A DNA stretch of 64,000 nucleotides from Candida dubliniensis CD36. Its lineage: Eukaryota; Ascomycota; Pichiomycetes; Serinales; Debaryomycetaceae. The stretch is from assembly GCF_000026945.1 (NCBI RefSeq), contig NC_012862.1:1666501-1730500 (forward strand), in the 5' to 3' direction. Under the pieces are notes generated by a model. It did no database searches, had not been told where the DNA came from, and saw only the letters and a list, made by a program, of their open reading frames with translations. A program made the translations under genes and the position numbers. This document shows, piece after piece, positions 22,995-32,505 of the stretch. The first letter of the stretch is position 1; the number at the start of each line of letters is the position of its first letter.

Positions 22995-25900
22995 ATGCTG
23001 CAATCTATGCCAATATCCAAGAGTACAGACATAGATTTGAATGTACATGAAGATTCAAGTAATCTGGACAATTCTGGCTCAACCACAAAGACATCAGGAC
23101 ATGAAATTGTTGATACTTCTAAAGTACCCAATGGAAATGAACCCTTTGAATATGAAGTAAATGGAGCAAATGGACTTTCCATATTGGAACATTCTTCCCC
23201 TGAACCTAAAAGGAAAACAACAACTTATCAAGAGCGTGTTTCTTATGTCCCTAATCATGATTTCACTGGCAATAAAAGTTCAGTGTTTGAATCTTCTCCT
23301 CAACCATCTATTCCAAATACATTCAAATATAAATCACATCCTAATGCCAAAACTAAAGCTTTAGGAAGCGCCAAAATAACCGAGGAAACATCACAAGAAC
23401 AAAATGGAGACGCCCAACCAGTGCCCACAAAACAAACCCCTAACAACAACAATAACAAAGAAAACACCACACCCAGGTGGATGCCACAAGTACTAGATGA
23501 AAAATGGAATGTACAGGATTTAGAAGACATCAAATTTACTCCATCGATTCCAATGAATAACAACCAGTCAGGAGGAGGAGGAGGCATTGGTCCAAGTCCG
23601 TTTCAAGATTTGGAAATTCATACAGGAGATACAATGATTCATAATAGCAATGTTCAATCTGTGGAAACACCTGGATATAGACGTGCACGTCAAGAATATG
23701 AAAAGCAAAAAGGATCAGATATGTTGAAATCAATATTCCCTGCTGGACCCGATGAGACCAACACAAAAGACCATTCGACTTCATCTACTATATCGAGTAT
23801 GTTTGGTACTATACAAAAACGTCCTGAAGAAATTAAACAACAAATGGAAACCATAAAGGAAATGAGAAATACCAAAAACCCGGAATCTCCTTTAAAATTA
23901 TTTGGTCCTAAATATAATACTTACACGAGAAATCAATTAGCTGGACTTGTAGAAAATTTGAAATCAAATAAAAATACTCCTGCTCAAAATCAAGTGGCAG
24001 CTACACCATCACCGAATTCAGTATTATCTAAACCACCAGCTTTAAATCTTAATTCAAGAATAGTGAATACACCACCTAAAAATATCAAATCGTTCACCAA
24101 AACTGGTGCATATGATGAAAAATCATATCTCAAAAATGCAGAAAACATTTTTTCCAATCTTAAAGGTAAAGGTTTTAAGGCCAATAATAATGATGGTGTT
24201 AGAGTTGTATCACAAGCAACAAACACTTCTACTCCCAAGAAAAACATTACTCATGGTGATCCAATCAACTTTAATACAGATAGTGATTATGCTTCCTTTA
24301 CCAGTGGTTATAGCTCTGATGGGAGTGATGGGAAGGAAGCAGAACAACTGAAAAATTATGAAGTTAGTAGTGATGATCCACAGAATTATACATCATATAC
24401 TAGAGAGAGTAATTTCCAATCAAGTGGTGTTGAGTTACAACGACAAGTTTCAAGTGATGGGTCTTATACTTATGATGAAATAAGTGAATTATCAGAAGAT
24501 GCTACTACAGAAATTCGAAATATTAACAAGAATGAAAATATTTCCCCTGAGACTCGAGCACATTTATATTCGGCTAAAATTGTACAGAATCGAATTCCTT
24601 TATTTGAACAAGAAAATCAAGGGTTAAGACAAAATCTTAATAACAAACAACTGCAAGAATATATTACTGGGGATATTTCTATGAAATCAGTTCCAGGAAA
24701 GAATGGAGGATTAAATGCTGTTAAATGGAAGACCAGATCCCAATTAAAATTAAACAAAGGAGCAATTGGTGGTGGTGGTGGTGGAACTGGTGGAACTGGT
24801 GGAACTGGTGATCCAGAGAAAATCACTAGAGGAACTGTTGAACCTGGTGTTGATTTACCATTAGAATATGATCAAATGATATTTGACCCTGAAACTCAAC
24901 AATGGAAAAGTAAAAATGAAACAACTTTAAATCATGGTACTTTTGCTTCCATTGAGGATTTAGTGGATAATGATAATCATGTTGAAATTACTAAACAACC
25001 TAGTATTTTGAAAAAAGCATCTTTTCGGAAAAGTATGGTACCATTAGAAGTTTCATTTCATGAACCAAATATAAGTGTTCAATCTAGTATAAGTAGTATA
25101 TCTAAAAGTCCGATACCGATGATGGGTGATATAACTAGAGTATCGCAAATACAAGAGGATTCATTTTCTGAATCGAAAAAACGACTTGTTTCAGTGATTA
25201 CAGAAATTTTGGATTTAGGAAATACTATTGAACCGGTTCCATGGAATCTTGTCACGGAAATTGAATTAAGAAATTGTTATTTGAATAATGTTAAAGATTT
25301 AAACACTTTATTACCAAATCTAGTTAGTGTTGATTTATCAAGTAATGATATCAAATATTTAACTGGTATTCCTAAAGAAATCATGACATTAAATTTAAGT
25401 GATAATCGAATAGAAGATATTACACCATTTAGTGAGTATCATGAATTACAAAGATTAACTCTTGATAAAAATAATTTAACAAGAGTTACTAATCTTAGCA
25501 AAAATATTCATTTGACAACATTAAGTTTAGCCAGTAATCAAATAATGAATATCCGAGGTATAGAACAATTGATTAATCTTAGATCATTAAATGTATCTGA
25601 TAATCAACTTCATGGGAAAATTAATTTCAAATTTTTCAATTTTAGTAATTTAATTGAATTGGATCTTTCGAAAAATAATTTACAAGAAATAACTGGATTA
25701 CAATATTTACCCCTGTTAAGAATTTTGAATCTTGATGATAATAGTTTAGTTAAATTTGATTGTAAAAACCTTCGACTTGCCAAATTATTAATTAGATTTA
25801 ATCATATTAGGAAATTAGATATTTCTAAATTACCTGAATTAAGATCATTAAAATTTGATGGTAATCAACTTGAAACCATTGAAGGATTAGAAAATTTACG

Positions 25901-26612
25901 AGGTATTGAAAATATATCTTGTAAATCTCAATATAAGAGTAAAGTAATTGAACAAATTATGAAATCAATTCAAGATATTCGTCAATTAGATGTATCAGGA
26001 AATCGACATTTCATCACATTTTCAACTTTCCCATTCCTTAGTAATTTAACCATTTCAGCAATGAATTTAACTACTATCCCATCAGATTTTTATTTACTGT
26101 TTCCTAATGTTCAAACATTAAATCTTAGTTTCAATACTTTAAAAGATATTTCTGGATTAACCAATTTAAAAAATTTACGGAAAGTTTATATGGTTAATAA
26201 TAAACTTCAACTGCATAATCAAATCATGAAAGGATTAAGAGGATCTCGAGATAAATTAAAAGTATTAGATGTAAGATTAAATCCTTGTACTCAAACCATT
26301 TATCCATTTTTATTTACTCCTAGTGAATCTGATGATTCTATTGATTTAGAAAATGCTGATGATATAGAAGCTTTTTTTAAACATTATCAAGAATTAGATA
26401 AATCACAAATTTGGGCTACTAGAGATGAAGAATTTCTTGAAAATTTAAAATATCAAGATGAAATTGATACTATTGAAACTAGAGATATTTTTGATTGTTT
26501 TATGGTGATGTTTTTCTCAAAATTAATGAAATTAGATGGAGTTTTAATTACTGATGATCGTAGAAATCATTTATTTAATATTTTTAAAGAACTTCCTCAA
26601 AAAATAGATTAA
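22995..26612 (+). CDS. NUD1: Leucine-rich spindle-pole/MEN scaffold Nud1
   Basis: Nud1 (Cdc11 in fission yeast) is the outer spindle-pole-body scaffold that recruits mitotic-exit-network components and anchors cytoplasmic microtubules. The 1205-residue product has a long disordered N-terminal half rich in Asn, Ser, Thr and Lys. SDEISELSED-like acidic patches and a Gly-rich segment lie near residue 590. A C-terminal block of leucine-rich repeats starts at about residue 740 (VTEIELRNCYLNNVKDL, LVSVDLSSNDIKYLTGI, MTLNLSDNRIEDI and so on) and ends in a helical cap. This disordered-N, LRR-C layout fits Nud1/Cdc11 and no other yeast LRR protein of this size I know. Several leucine-decoded CTG codons (for example residue 905) should be Ser. 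The start ATG is immediately followed by CTG. Confidence 0.75.
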   Translation: MLQSMPISKSTDIDLNVHEDSSNLDNSGSTTKTSGHEIVDTSKVPNGNEPFEYEVNGANGLSILEHSSPEPKRKTTTYQERVSYVPNHDFTGNKSSVFESSPQPSIPNTFKYKSHPNAKTKALGSAKITEETSQEQNGDAQPVPTKQTPNNNNNKENTTPRWMPQVLDEKWNVQDLEDIKFTPSIPMNNNQSGGGGGIGPSPFQDLEIHTGDTMIHNSNVQSVETPGYRRARQEYEKQKGSDMLKSIFPAGPDETNTKDHSTSSTISSMFGTIQKRPEEIKQQMETIKEMRNTKNPESPLKLFGPKYNTYTRNQLAGLVENLKSNKNTPAQNQVAATPSPNSVLSKPPALNLNSRIVNTPPKNIKSFTKTGAYDEKSYLKNAENIFSNLKGKGFKANNNDGVRVVSQATNTSTPKKNITHGDPINFNTDSDYASFTSGYSSDGSDGKEAEQLKNYEVSSDDPQNYTSYTRESNFQSSGVELQRQVSSDGSYTYDEISELSEDATTEIRNINKNENISPETRAHLYSAKIVQNRIPLFEQENQGLRQNLNNKQLQEYITGDISMKSVPGKNGGLNAVKWKTRSQLKLNKGAIGGGGGGTGGTGGTGDPEKITRGTVEPGVDLPLEYDQMIFDPETQQWKSKNETTLNHGTFASIEDLVDNDNHVEITKQPSILKKASFRKSMVPLEVSFHEPNISVQSSISSISKSPIPMMGDITRVSQIQEDSFSESKKRLVSVITEILDLGNTIEPVPWNLVTEIELRNCYLNNVKDLNTLLPNLVSVDLSSNDIKYLTGIPKEIMTLNLSDNRIEDITPFSEYHELQRLTLDKNNLTRVTNLSKNIHLTTLSLASNQIMNIRGIEQLINLRSLNVSDNQLHGKINFKFFNFSNLIELDLSKNNLQEITGLQYLPLLRILNLDDNSLVKFDCKNLRLAKLLIRFNHIRKLDISKLPELRSLKFDGNQLETIEGLENLRGIENISCKSQYKSKVIEQIMKSIQDIRQLDVSGNRHFITFSTFPFLSNLTISAMNLTTIPSDFYLLFPNVQTLNLSFNTLKDISGLTNLKNLRKVYMVNNKLQLHNQIMKGLRGSRDKLKVLDVRLNPCTQTIYPFLFTPSESDDSIDLENADDIEAFFKHYQELDKSQIWATRDEEFLENLKYQDEIDTIETRDIFDCFMVMFFSKLMKLDGVLITDDRRNHLFNIFKELPQKID

Positions 26613-26874
26613 ATTATATAATAACAATAATTAACAATTTGTATCAAATTAATAATAATTACGTACTACTTATTATAATTTTTGTATATTTGTATTTATA
26701 TTTTTTTTATGGCAATTGATTCCGTTGCGCATTTGAATTCTTTTTTTTTTTTTTTTTTTTTTTTGCATTCAATCAATTCCGCATCCTATGTGGTGCCTAT
26801 AAATATCAGGGCCAAATCCCCCCCTCCCCCCCACAAAGCACCCTTTTATTTAACCAGTTCTAACTAACTAGACA

Positions 26875-27609
26875 ATGGTTTTATCTACTAGAATATCTAT
26901 TCAATGGCCACCAAAAGAAGCTGAAGAGAAAACCAGTACTTTAGCATTAACTACACCTGGGGATAATTATGTTGACATTAGAATATTTAAAACTCATTAT
27001 CCATATCCATCTTCATCTTCATGTTCAAGTTCAAGTTCATATTCTTCATTACCATTTGATCAAATATTTGAAATTGGATTAGCTGGTAAAGAGATTGCCT
27101 TAGATAATGATAAGATAAAATTTGATAATTATATCAATACTTTAGCATTACAAGAAAGTATTAAATCTGGATCATCAATTCAAATTGATTCAGATATTGG
27201 ACATTTTTCCAATCATGGATTAGATAGGAAAGAAACAGGAGAAATGAAGAATTCTGAAGGTATTATTGCTCCATATATTGAGATTTGGAGATCATTAGAT
27301 CCATTAAGACATACACCAGATAGAGAAGTTAGAGAGAATGTTAATAATGAATATATGAATGTTTTCACTTTGAAATTAATTGATCATTTGGGGGTATTGA
27401 TTCGGATAGGTAATTGGATACAAGGTATTATACAAGAAGGACAATCTATTCATGTAATTAGAAGTTGGTATAATGAAAATTTAGGGGAATGGTGTAATTT
27501 GATTGAATATGGTGATAAGGATGTTTTCCCTGTAGAATTTAATGGGAAAATTGATGAAATTGTCATAGTTAGTAATGGTTGGAAATGGAAATGTATAGAA
27601 AAAGAATAA
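26875..27609 (+). CDS. HRI1: Hri1-like conserved fungal protein
   Basis: Protein of 244 aa resembling S. cerevisiae Hri1 (also about 244 aa), a two-domain beta-barrel-like protein of unclear function reported to associate with Hrr25 and Sec63. Correspondences by eye are IEIWRSLDPLRH (yeast FRELWQPVDPSRE), LIRIGNWIQGIIQEG (yeast VIGRWIQGFLSQ) and the C-terminal IVSNGWKWKCIEKE (yeast VTSNGLNWEVIE), in the same order and spacing. A Ser/Cys/Tyr low-complexity insertion (about residues 43-59) interrupts the N-terminal domain. The ATG is preceded by short AT-rich leader. Function cannot be stated beyond the family name. Confidence 0.7.
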   Translation: MVLSTRISIQWPPKEAEEKTSTLALTTPGDNYVDIRIFKTHYPYPSSSSCSSSSSYSSLPFDQIFEIGLAGKEIALDNDKIKFDNYINTLALQESIKSGSSIQIDSDIGHFSNHGLDRKETGEMKNSEGIIAPYIEIWRSLDPLRHTPDREVRENVNNEYMNVFTLKLIDHLGVLIRIGNWIQGIIQEGQSIHVIRSWYNENLGEWCNLIEYGDKDVFPVEFNGKIDEIVIVSNGWKWKCIEKE

Positions 27610-27861
27610 GTTAACCCATAGATTTAAAGGAATTCTAGTATAATAATAATAATAATAATAATAAACAAGTGTAGTTGATCTTAGAATATTTCTTTAATTT
27701 ATACAGAATTTGATTGAACTTGTTATACCTTACTGTGTGTTTGGAATCTCTTCCTTCCTTATATTCTTATGGTGTGGAAGTGCGCTTTTTTAAAAGAACA
27801 TGAAGATCAAAATTTCGACAGAAATAGAAAATTTTAATCAATTCAATTCCAAATCAACAAA

Positions 27862-27898
<37 letters not shown>

Positions 27899-27986
27899 CT
27901 ACCACTCGTTAAAATAGCTTAGTTAGAAGAAGACCTTCTCTTATCAGAAACCAAAAAATTTCCAAGAATTGACTCAATAAACAAAG
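27610..27986. promoter_or_regulatory. Upstream region of ERV14
   Basis: 377 bases containing an ATA/AAT trinucleotide repeat (about 27641-27663) and an uninterrupted A run of about 28 (27867-27894). A run of this kind is a candidate nucleosome-depleting poly(dA:dT) element. Nothing else seen. Confidence 0.45.
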
Positions 27987-28640
27987 ATGAATGGTGAAGC
28001 ATGGTATGTGATATTATATTATATTATTTATGATTATTGATTATGTGTTTTCCCAAATGTTTACAAGTTTTCTCATTCTTTATGATTTGAAAGGCAAGAC
28101 TAAATATTTATCCAAACTAAGTGTAATGCCACACATATACACATAGACATATACGTACACACATACATACATACATACATATAATGTTTATCATTTGGAA
28201 GTAATCATTTTGTTTATTATATACTAACATGACATTTATTTAGGTTATTTATTCTTGCAGTTGTTACCAATGCAATTAATTTGTTTTCTCAAGTTTTTTT
28301 CACAATCATGTATTCTGATTTAGAATGTGATTATATTAATCCAATTGAATTATGTAATAAATTGAATCCTTGGTTTATTCCTGAAGCTGGTTTACATGGA
28401 TTTATTACAATTTTATTTTTAATTAATGGATATTGGTTTTGTTTCTTATTAAATTTACCATTATTTGCTTATAATATTAATAAATTTTATAATAAAAATC
28501 ATTTATTGGATGCTACAGAAATTTTTAGAACTTTATCTAAACATAAAAAGGAATCATTTTTGAAATTAGGGTTCCATTTATTATTGTTCTTTTTCTATTT
28601 ATATAGAATGATTATGGCATTGGTTAATGATGAACAATAA
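27987..28640 (+). CDS. ERV14: ER cargo receptor Erv14 (cornichon family), one intron
   Basis: Erv14 recruits transmembrane secretory cargo into COPII vesicles at the ER. The gene has two exons. Exon 1 is only 17 nt (27987-28003, coding MNGEA plus two bases of a Trp codon) and exon 2 is 28244-28640. Joined, they give a 137-residue protein. The exon 2 open frame alone begins late and lacks the first membrane span. The junction restores [18 protein letters not shown], matching the start of yeast Erv14 (WLFILAVVVNCINLFGQV). Downstream motifs are [19 protein letters not shown], the cornichon signature, [30 protein letters not shown] (the COPII-binding IFRTL) and a last span [16 protein letters not shown]. 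Three membrane segments are expected. Confidence 0.95.
28004..28243 (+). other. ERV14 spliceosomal intron
   Basis: 240-nt intron: donor GTATGT at 28004, branch sequence TACTAAC at 28222-28228, acceptor TAG at 28241-28243 only 15 nt after the branch sequence. Splicing restores a conserved Trp codon and the family N-terminus, which fixes both borders. Confidence 0.93.
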
Positions 28641-28982
28641 ACAAACAAATATACAGAGAGAGAAGAGAGAGAAGAGAGAGAGGAGAGAGAAGAGAGAGAG
28701 CGAGAGAGAGAGAGAGATATGAAAGTGAAGCATTTATTATATTCAAATTTTGGTTTCTTTTTTTTTTTTTTGTTTTGTTTTGTTTAGGTTAGTTTTGTTT
28801 GATAATTTCATTTTGCTTCTATGATTAACGATGGAATAACTCAATTCAAATGTTTCAAAGAATATAATGTTCAAATTAATAGGGGGGGATTTTTCTTTTC
28901 AAGGTGATTGAGTTTATTTTATTCGTACTAATTTTGTAAACTATATAAACACTTTATATATATGTATATATACTGGTTCATG
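28641..28982. repeat. Intergenic with GA-rich purine tract between ERV14 and AME1
   Basis: 342 bases between convergent genes. A purine tract of GAGAGAA/GAGAGA units runs from about 28656 to 28719, beginning 16 bases after the ERV14 stop and probably transcribed in its 3' UTR. TATATATG sequence lies near the AME1 stop. Confidence 0.55.
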
Positions 28983-29718
28983 TTATATACTATTATCCAA
29001 AGTTTCTAATTTATTGTTTATTCGTTCAAGTGTAGGACGTAATCCTGAAGTTTGATTGGCAATTTTTTGCAATGATGAAAGTTGCATATGGACAGTAGCA
29101 CTTAAATTTCCATTGATTTTAACATTATTGTTATTATCTGGGGTTTCAATGTAAGTTTTAACTTCTTGTAATTGATTATGTATCATATTCAAACTTTCGG
29201 TTTCTTTCTTTTTATTTGTTACTTGAAGACGTAATTCATTCAATTGATTACCTATATCAGTATGATCTTTTCTTAAATCCAATATCATTTGTCTCAATTG
29301 TTTTTTCGCTTTTTGAACTGAAGCAATATTTTTCGCCACATCTTCTACTGAAGTTGCTGCATCTCTAATATTATCAATACTAGCAAGTAAATGTTTTTGA
29401 AACCGTTGATGTAAATGTAATCTATTATCAGGAACTTCAGGATCAAATGAAGACACCAAATATCGTAAAACATCTAACATTCTTGCTCGTTGTACTCGAC
29501 CTCGAGTATTTGCTGCATTCACAAGACTTGGATAATCAATTGTTAATGTTTTCCTAATTTTCCCACCATTAACATTAGTATTATCATTATCAAATAATGG
29601 TAGCACCCGTTTCTTTCGAGATGAAATGATAGGTAATCTTTTTCTACGTGATATGATTGGTTTGCCATAATCTGGATCATAATAAGCACCATCATTTCTG
29701 TTTCCAATGTCGTCGTCG

Positions 29719-29752
<34 letters not shown>

Positions 29753-30818
29753 CCACCTCCGAGTCTACTTCAGATTCTTCACTTGACGCTATGTCAACAT
29801 TAGGTTGTTTTGAAATTATGGGTGATGGTTGGAATGATTCTACTTCTTTGGTTAATGATTCTGAAATAAGTGAAGATTCAACAGAGTTTGATGATTTTTT
29901 CAAACCAGATGATATTTTTTTAGATGCATTGGATATTGTTTTGACTCTTGAATCTTCACTTTCAGTATCACCAAAAAGACTTGTTTCCATTATGGAACTT
30001 CTTCTTGGATTATCACCAGAAATTGATTTAGATACAGAATGTCTTTTAATTAAGTTTGAATGTGTGTCTATTTTAGATTTTGGTTTGGGGGATTTGGAAT
30101 TTAGTTTATTGGTGTTTTTCAAAATCGATCCCGTTGATAAACTGTCATTACTGTCAGTGGCATTTTTTGATATCTTCCCACGTGAAGGTTTTCTTTTTTT
30201 CGGTTTTCCAATTTGTGATTCAATTGACGGTATAAGTGAATCTTCAGTTATATTTGATTGTGAATAGTCGAAATTTTCTTGATCATTGAAATTTTGCAAA
30301 TTTGATATTTGATCCGATTCTTGTTGTTGTTGTTGTTGTGGTGGTGGTGGTGGTGGTGGTGGTGGTGGTTGTTGTTCATTTTCTTTGAAACTAACTCGTT
30401 TTGTAGTTGATTTCCGAGATATTTTCGGTCGTTCAATAATTTTATAAGGTAGTATAGATGATTTTCTTCTACTTGATCGTGATAATTCTAAATCTCCATC
30501 TTTAATTAAAGCTGATGAAAGTTGAGACACTAATCGTTTGTTTTCTGATGGATCAATATTTAAATGATTTACTTTTACATTTCTTGAACCTGAACCTCGA
30601 ATTCGTGAATCTTTTTTGATTTTCCTATCAGATATTGGTTCTTGATTGATATTTAATTGAGATGATTGTATATTTCGTTGACTAGAAAAAAAGGAAAGCT
30701 AATTGTTAGTAAATATTACAAACAAAAAAAAAAAAAAAAAGGTTAAACCAGAACAAGTATTTATATCATACCCTGAACCTCGTATTCTTGCATCTTTTTT
30801 TAATTCTCTGTTATTCAT
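28983..30818 (-). CDS. AME1: Inner kinetochore protein Ame1/CENP-U, one intron
   Basis: Ame1 (CENP-U) with Okp1 links centromeric chromatin to the Mtw1/MIND complex. I read two exons: exon 1 at 30772-30818 (MNNRELKKDARIRGS plus two bases) and exon 2 at 28983-30681, together 581 aa. The long open frame alone lacks an ATG start and misses the N-terminus. The first exon encodes KKDARIRGSG, matching the N-terminal R-x-RGS motif of yeast Ame1 (KLAFRLRGS) that binds the Mtw1 complex. A second copy, KKDSRIRGSG, occurs in exon 2. The middle is disordered with poly-P/poly-Q and a poly-Asp run. The C-terminus is a predicted coiled coil (about residues 405-560), starting LDVLRYLVSSFDPEVPDNRLHL. The CENP-U call rests on the N-terminal motif plus the C-terminal coiled coil; Okp1/CENP-Q is less likely. 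Confidence 0.7.
30682..30771 (-). other. AME1 spliceosomal intron
   Basis: 90-nt intron on the minus strand: donor GTATGA (from 30771), branch TACTAAC at 30705-30711, acceptor CTAG ending at 30682. Joining splits a Gly codon (GG|T) and keeps the frame into QRNIQSSQLN. Confidence 0.88.
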
Positions 30819-31226
30819 AGTTTAAAATGAAGTGGTGGTGGTGGTGGTGGTAGTGGTGGTAGTTTGTAGAGATAAAATGTAAACAACAACAAATGTGTAC
30901 GAATTTGAGATTGTTTTATTTTATGTTTTGATTTTTTCTTTTGTTGTTGTTGTTGTTGTGTTTTTAAGGTTTTCTGAGATTGAGATTGAGATTGAGATTG
31001 TCATTGATCTGACACTCCAAAACAAATGAAAGAATAGAAGCAAACATATCCACATTTACAACATTTCTGGCTAATGTCTCTTTTTAAATATAAATCAATT
31101 TGTTTATATTATATTATATTATATTATATTAAATACAGATATACAAAATATAAAATATAAAATCAAAAACCCAAAGAAAATTAAATAAAAAAGATTTCTC
31201 CTTTATATTAATTCATATTCATTCAT
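30819..31226. promoter_or_regulatory. Upstream region of AME1 / downstream of RPS12
   Basis: 408 bases between two minus-strand genes. Contains a GTG repeat (about 30833-30860), GTT repeat (30942-30960), a GAGATT repeat (about 30973-31000) and a TATAT/TTATA repeat (31105-31130). Holds the AME1 promoter and the RPS12 3' UTR. Confidence 0.4.
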
Positions 31227-31658
31227 TTATTGTTGAGAAAAGTGTTCCAATAAAATGTTTCTTTCATCGGAATCAGCACCCCAGTTTTTAACAACGACAC
31301 AAGAGGCACCAACAACTTTTCTAGCATTACCATCTCTATCTAATTGACATAAACCAGCCCATTCACCTAATAATTTAGCATCAGAAACTTTAATTAATGG
31401 GATTTTTTCTTCTGGTTCATTACATAAAGCTTCAACTAATTTAATAATAGATTCTTCAGTAACAGAATCACATAAAACACATAATTGAGCTTCTCTTTTA
31501 GATAAAGCTTTAGAAGCTTCTCTTAAACCTCTAGCTAAACCATCATGGACTAAAGAAGTTCTTAAAACAACTTTTAAAGCATCTTCAATGGTGATGGCAC
31601 CAGTTTGTTCTTCAACAACAACTTCTTCAACAATTTGTTCTTGTTCAACGTCAGACAT
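31227..31658 (-). CDS. RPS12: 40S ribosomal protein S12 (eS12)
   Basis: Cytosolic small-subunit ribosomal protein eS12, 143 aa as in yeast. It has a family-typical acidic N-terminus ([20 protein letters not shown]) followed by the L7Ae-like fold: [94 protein letters not shown]. The start is the ATG at 31658; the frame stays open further upstream only through pyrimidine-rich leader. No intron in the coding region. The upstream region carries a Tbf1-type palindrome and a Cbf1-type E-box, the arrangement known for Candida ribosomal protein promoters. Confidence 0.97.
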
Positions 31659-31915
31659 TTTCTTTTTTTTTCCTTTGGTGGTGGTAGTGGTGATAAAGAT
31701 AAGTTTATATTTATGTATAGACTTCTTCGTCAAGTAAATTAATTTACTGCTCAGTGGTTTCCAAAAGAAGAAAGAAGTGATAGAAAGTGGGAACACCAAT
31801 GGAAATTTTTCACTGTCTACGAGAGAGAGAGAGAGAGTAAGAGAGTAAGAGCATAGAAGAGAAAGAATCTCAGGAGAAAAAAAAAATATGTGTGGTCGTG
31901 TGGAAAACAAATAAA

Positions 31916-31933
31916 TTAGGGCTATAGCCCTAA
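31916..31933. promoter_or_regulatory. Tbf1-type palindrome TTAGGGCTATAGCCCTAA
   Basis: A perfect 18-bp palindrome made of two inverted TTAGGG half-sites with a 6-bp CTATAG centre, 258 bases upstream of the RPS12 ATG. This palindrome is the motif reported for C. albicans ribosomal-protein promoters bound by Tbf1. It occurs nowhere else in the window. Confidence 0.9.
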
Positions 31934-31974
31934 GCGCTACCAATAATTCAACACAGGGCCATTTTTTTTTCTAT

Positions 31975-31981
31975 TCACGTG
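31975..31981. promoter_or_regulatory. Cbf1-type E-box TCACGTG
   Basis: TCACGTG (CACGTG core at 31976-31981) lies 42 bases beyond the Tbf1 palindrome, upstream of RPS12. Cbf1 cooperates with Tbf1, Fhl1 and Ifh1 at ribosomal-protein promoters in C. albicans (known); its use here is inferred from the pairing. Confidence 0.65.
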
Positions 31982-32505
31982 CCTATCTCTATGTGTTGTG
32001 CACCGAATAAACATAGAACAACAAGAGTTTACATGATAAATAATTGACTTCGGTTGTGGTGGTGGTGGTGGTGGTGGAGATAGTACTAATATTGTTGACG
32101 GAGATATAATCAATTTAGGAAACTATAAAGTAAACACCGCCAGCAACAACAACAACAACAGTTTTATTCAGGTGCTAAACTTTTTCCTTTTCTTCTTTCC
32201 ATGCTGCGTCGTCTAAAAAAAAAAATCAATTCTTTAACCTAATTAGGCAATTAATTTAATTCAATTTTGTTTTTTTTTTTTTTTTTTTAGGTTGAAATCA
32301 ATTGTTTGATTGATGTTATATTCATATACCAAATAGGTTAAACAAATTGATATATATATATATAAACGTGATATTGATATATAAATAGAGTAATGAGTTC
32401 CCAATTGAAATTATAATACTGAGAAAAGAGGAGGAGAAGGAGGAAGGAAGTTCAATAAATATTCTTTCTTTCTTTAATAATAACAAAAGTATATTCAAAA
32501 TCATT

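Larger units (their letters stand above)
31659..32505. promoter_or_regulatory. Divergent intergenic region of RPS12 and GPI-protein gene
   Basis: 847 bases between divergent starts. The RPS12 side contains a GA repeat (31821-31836), the Tbf1 palindrome and the Cbf1 box. The other half has GTG/GGT repeats (about 32055-32075), AAC repeats (32140-32160), a T run of about 20 (32271-32289) and a TATATATATATATA stretch near 32350. Confidence 0.5.

Noticed and set aside
31659..31943. 95-codon upstream extension of the RPS12 frame
   Set aside because: eS12 has 143 residues and starts MSDV-like. The extension is pyrimidine-rich leader that also covers the Tbf1 palindrome.
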